Below are positions 5,878-6,017 of a DNA stretch of 6,017 nucleotides, in pieces. The notes below the pieces were generated by a model. The model was not told where the DNA came from and did not search any database. It worked only from the letters and a program-made list of their open reading frames with translations. Position 1 is the first letter of the stretch; every line of letters starts with the position of its first letter. The position numbers and the translations under genes are program-made. The DNA comes from JAHCHG01 sp038246645. Lineage in GTDB: Bacteria > Acidobacteriota > Blastocatellia > Pyrinomonadales > Pyrinomonadaceae. Where the stretch lies: NCBI GenBank assembly GCA_038246645.1, contig JBBRVS010000276.1, positions 1 to 6,017 of the forward strand, written 5' to 3'.

Positions 5878-6017
5878 ATGAACAAGAAAACGATCAAAGA
5901 CATTGATATTAAAGGAAAGAAGGTTTTCATTCGCGTAGATTTCAACGTTCCGATCAAAGACGGCAAGGTTGAAGATGACACACGCATTCAAGGCGCGTTG
6001 CCGACGATCAAATATGC
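5878..6017 (+). CDS. pgk: Phosphoglycerate kinase, N-terminal part (cut by window end)
   Basis: Phosphoglycerate kinase transfers phosphate from 1,3-bisphosphoglycerate, the product of the upstream GAPDH, to ADP, making 3-phosphoglycerate and ATP in the cytoplasm. Only 46 full codons and two bases are present. They contain KTIKDIDIKGKKV (4-16), the PGK signature VFIRVDFNVP (16-25) with Arg19, Asp21 and Asn23 of the substrate site, and DGKVEDDTRIQGALPTIKY (28-46), which is the expected start of the family. The ATG at 5878 gives the normal N-terminus. Only a weak purine run (AGAAAAGAA) precedes it, 20 nt after the stop of the basic gene, so translation may depend on the upstream gene. The reading frame is open to the end of the window. 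Confidence 0.97.
   Translation, partial: MNKKTIKDIDIKGKKVFIRVDFNVPIKDGKVEDDTRIQGALPTIKY

Noticed and set aside
5556..5991. Two overlapping minus-strand frames of 143 and 135 codons across the basic gene and the pgk start
   Set aside because: Both are Phe/Leu-rich, as expected when Lys/Glu-rich codons are read backwards, and both run across the well-supported start of pgk.

Overview
The window looks like a chromosomal segment from a Gram-negative bacterium. The signs are an outer-membrane TolC-type protein, a lipopolysaccharide-core-style glycosyltransferase, and several signal peptides ending in '-FAQ' or '-EAQ'. The genes have moderate GC and the spacers are very AT-rich. The mix of secreted proteins of unknown function, weak Shine-Dalgarno signals and a gap-pgk cluster would suit Acidobacteriota (class Blastocatellia). 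That placement is an impression from sequence style, not a computed result.

Layout. The left two thirds are on the minus strand. Reading along that strand from the middle of the window there is a TolC-family outer-membrane efflux protein (4202 to 2340) ending at a clear intrinsic terminator (2281-2311). Next is a family 2 glycosyltransferase of the WaaE/KdtX type (2195 to 1419) with its own candidate promoter. Last come two small secreted proteins of unknown function (1301 to 678 and 665 to 144), separated by 12 nt and almost certainly co-transcribed. Positions 1-143 are AT-rich and hold no gene or terminator that I can support.

A 230-bp AT-rich divergent spacer (4203-4432) separates the minus-strand block from the plus-strand glycolytic block. 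On its right side it carries a candidate promoter for gap, phased A-tracts upstream of it, a perfect 17-bp palindrome where transcription should start, and a strong AGGAGG ribosome binding site. The plus strand then encodes NAD-type glyceraldehyde-3-phosphate dehydrogenase (4433-5440), a small very basic protein of unknown function (5495-5857), and the first 46 codons of phosphoglycerate kinase (5878 to the window end). GAPDH and PGK catalyse consecutive glycolytic steps and form a familiar operon pair. The basic gene between them is the unusual element: it lacks an ATG start, its codon use is AT-richer than gap, and its start lies inside a nested set of inverted repeats that could fold as a three-way-junction RNA.

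Most of the window is ordinary envelope and central-metabolism content. The best leads for something undescribed are the structured gap/orphan-gene junction (5449-5557) and the orphan gene itself. After those come the mini-ORF and palindrome at the gap start, then the pair of uncharacterised secreted proteins.
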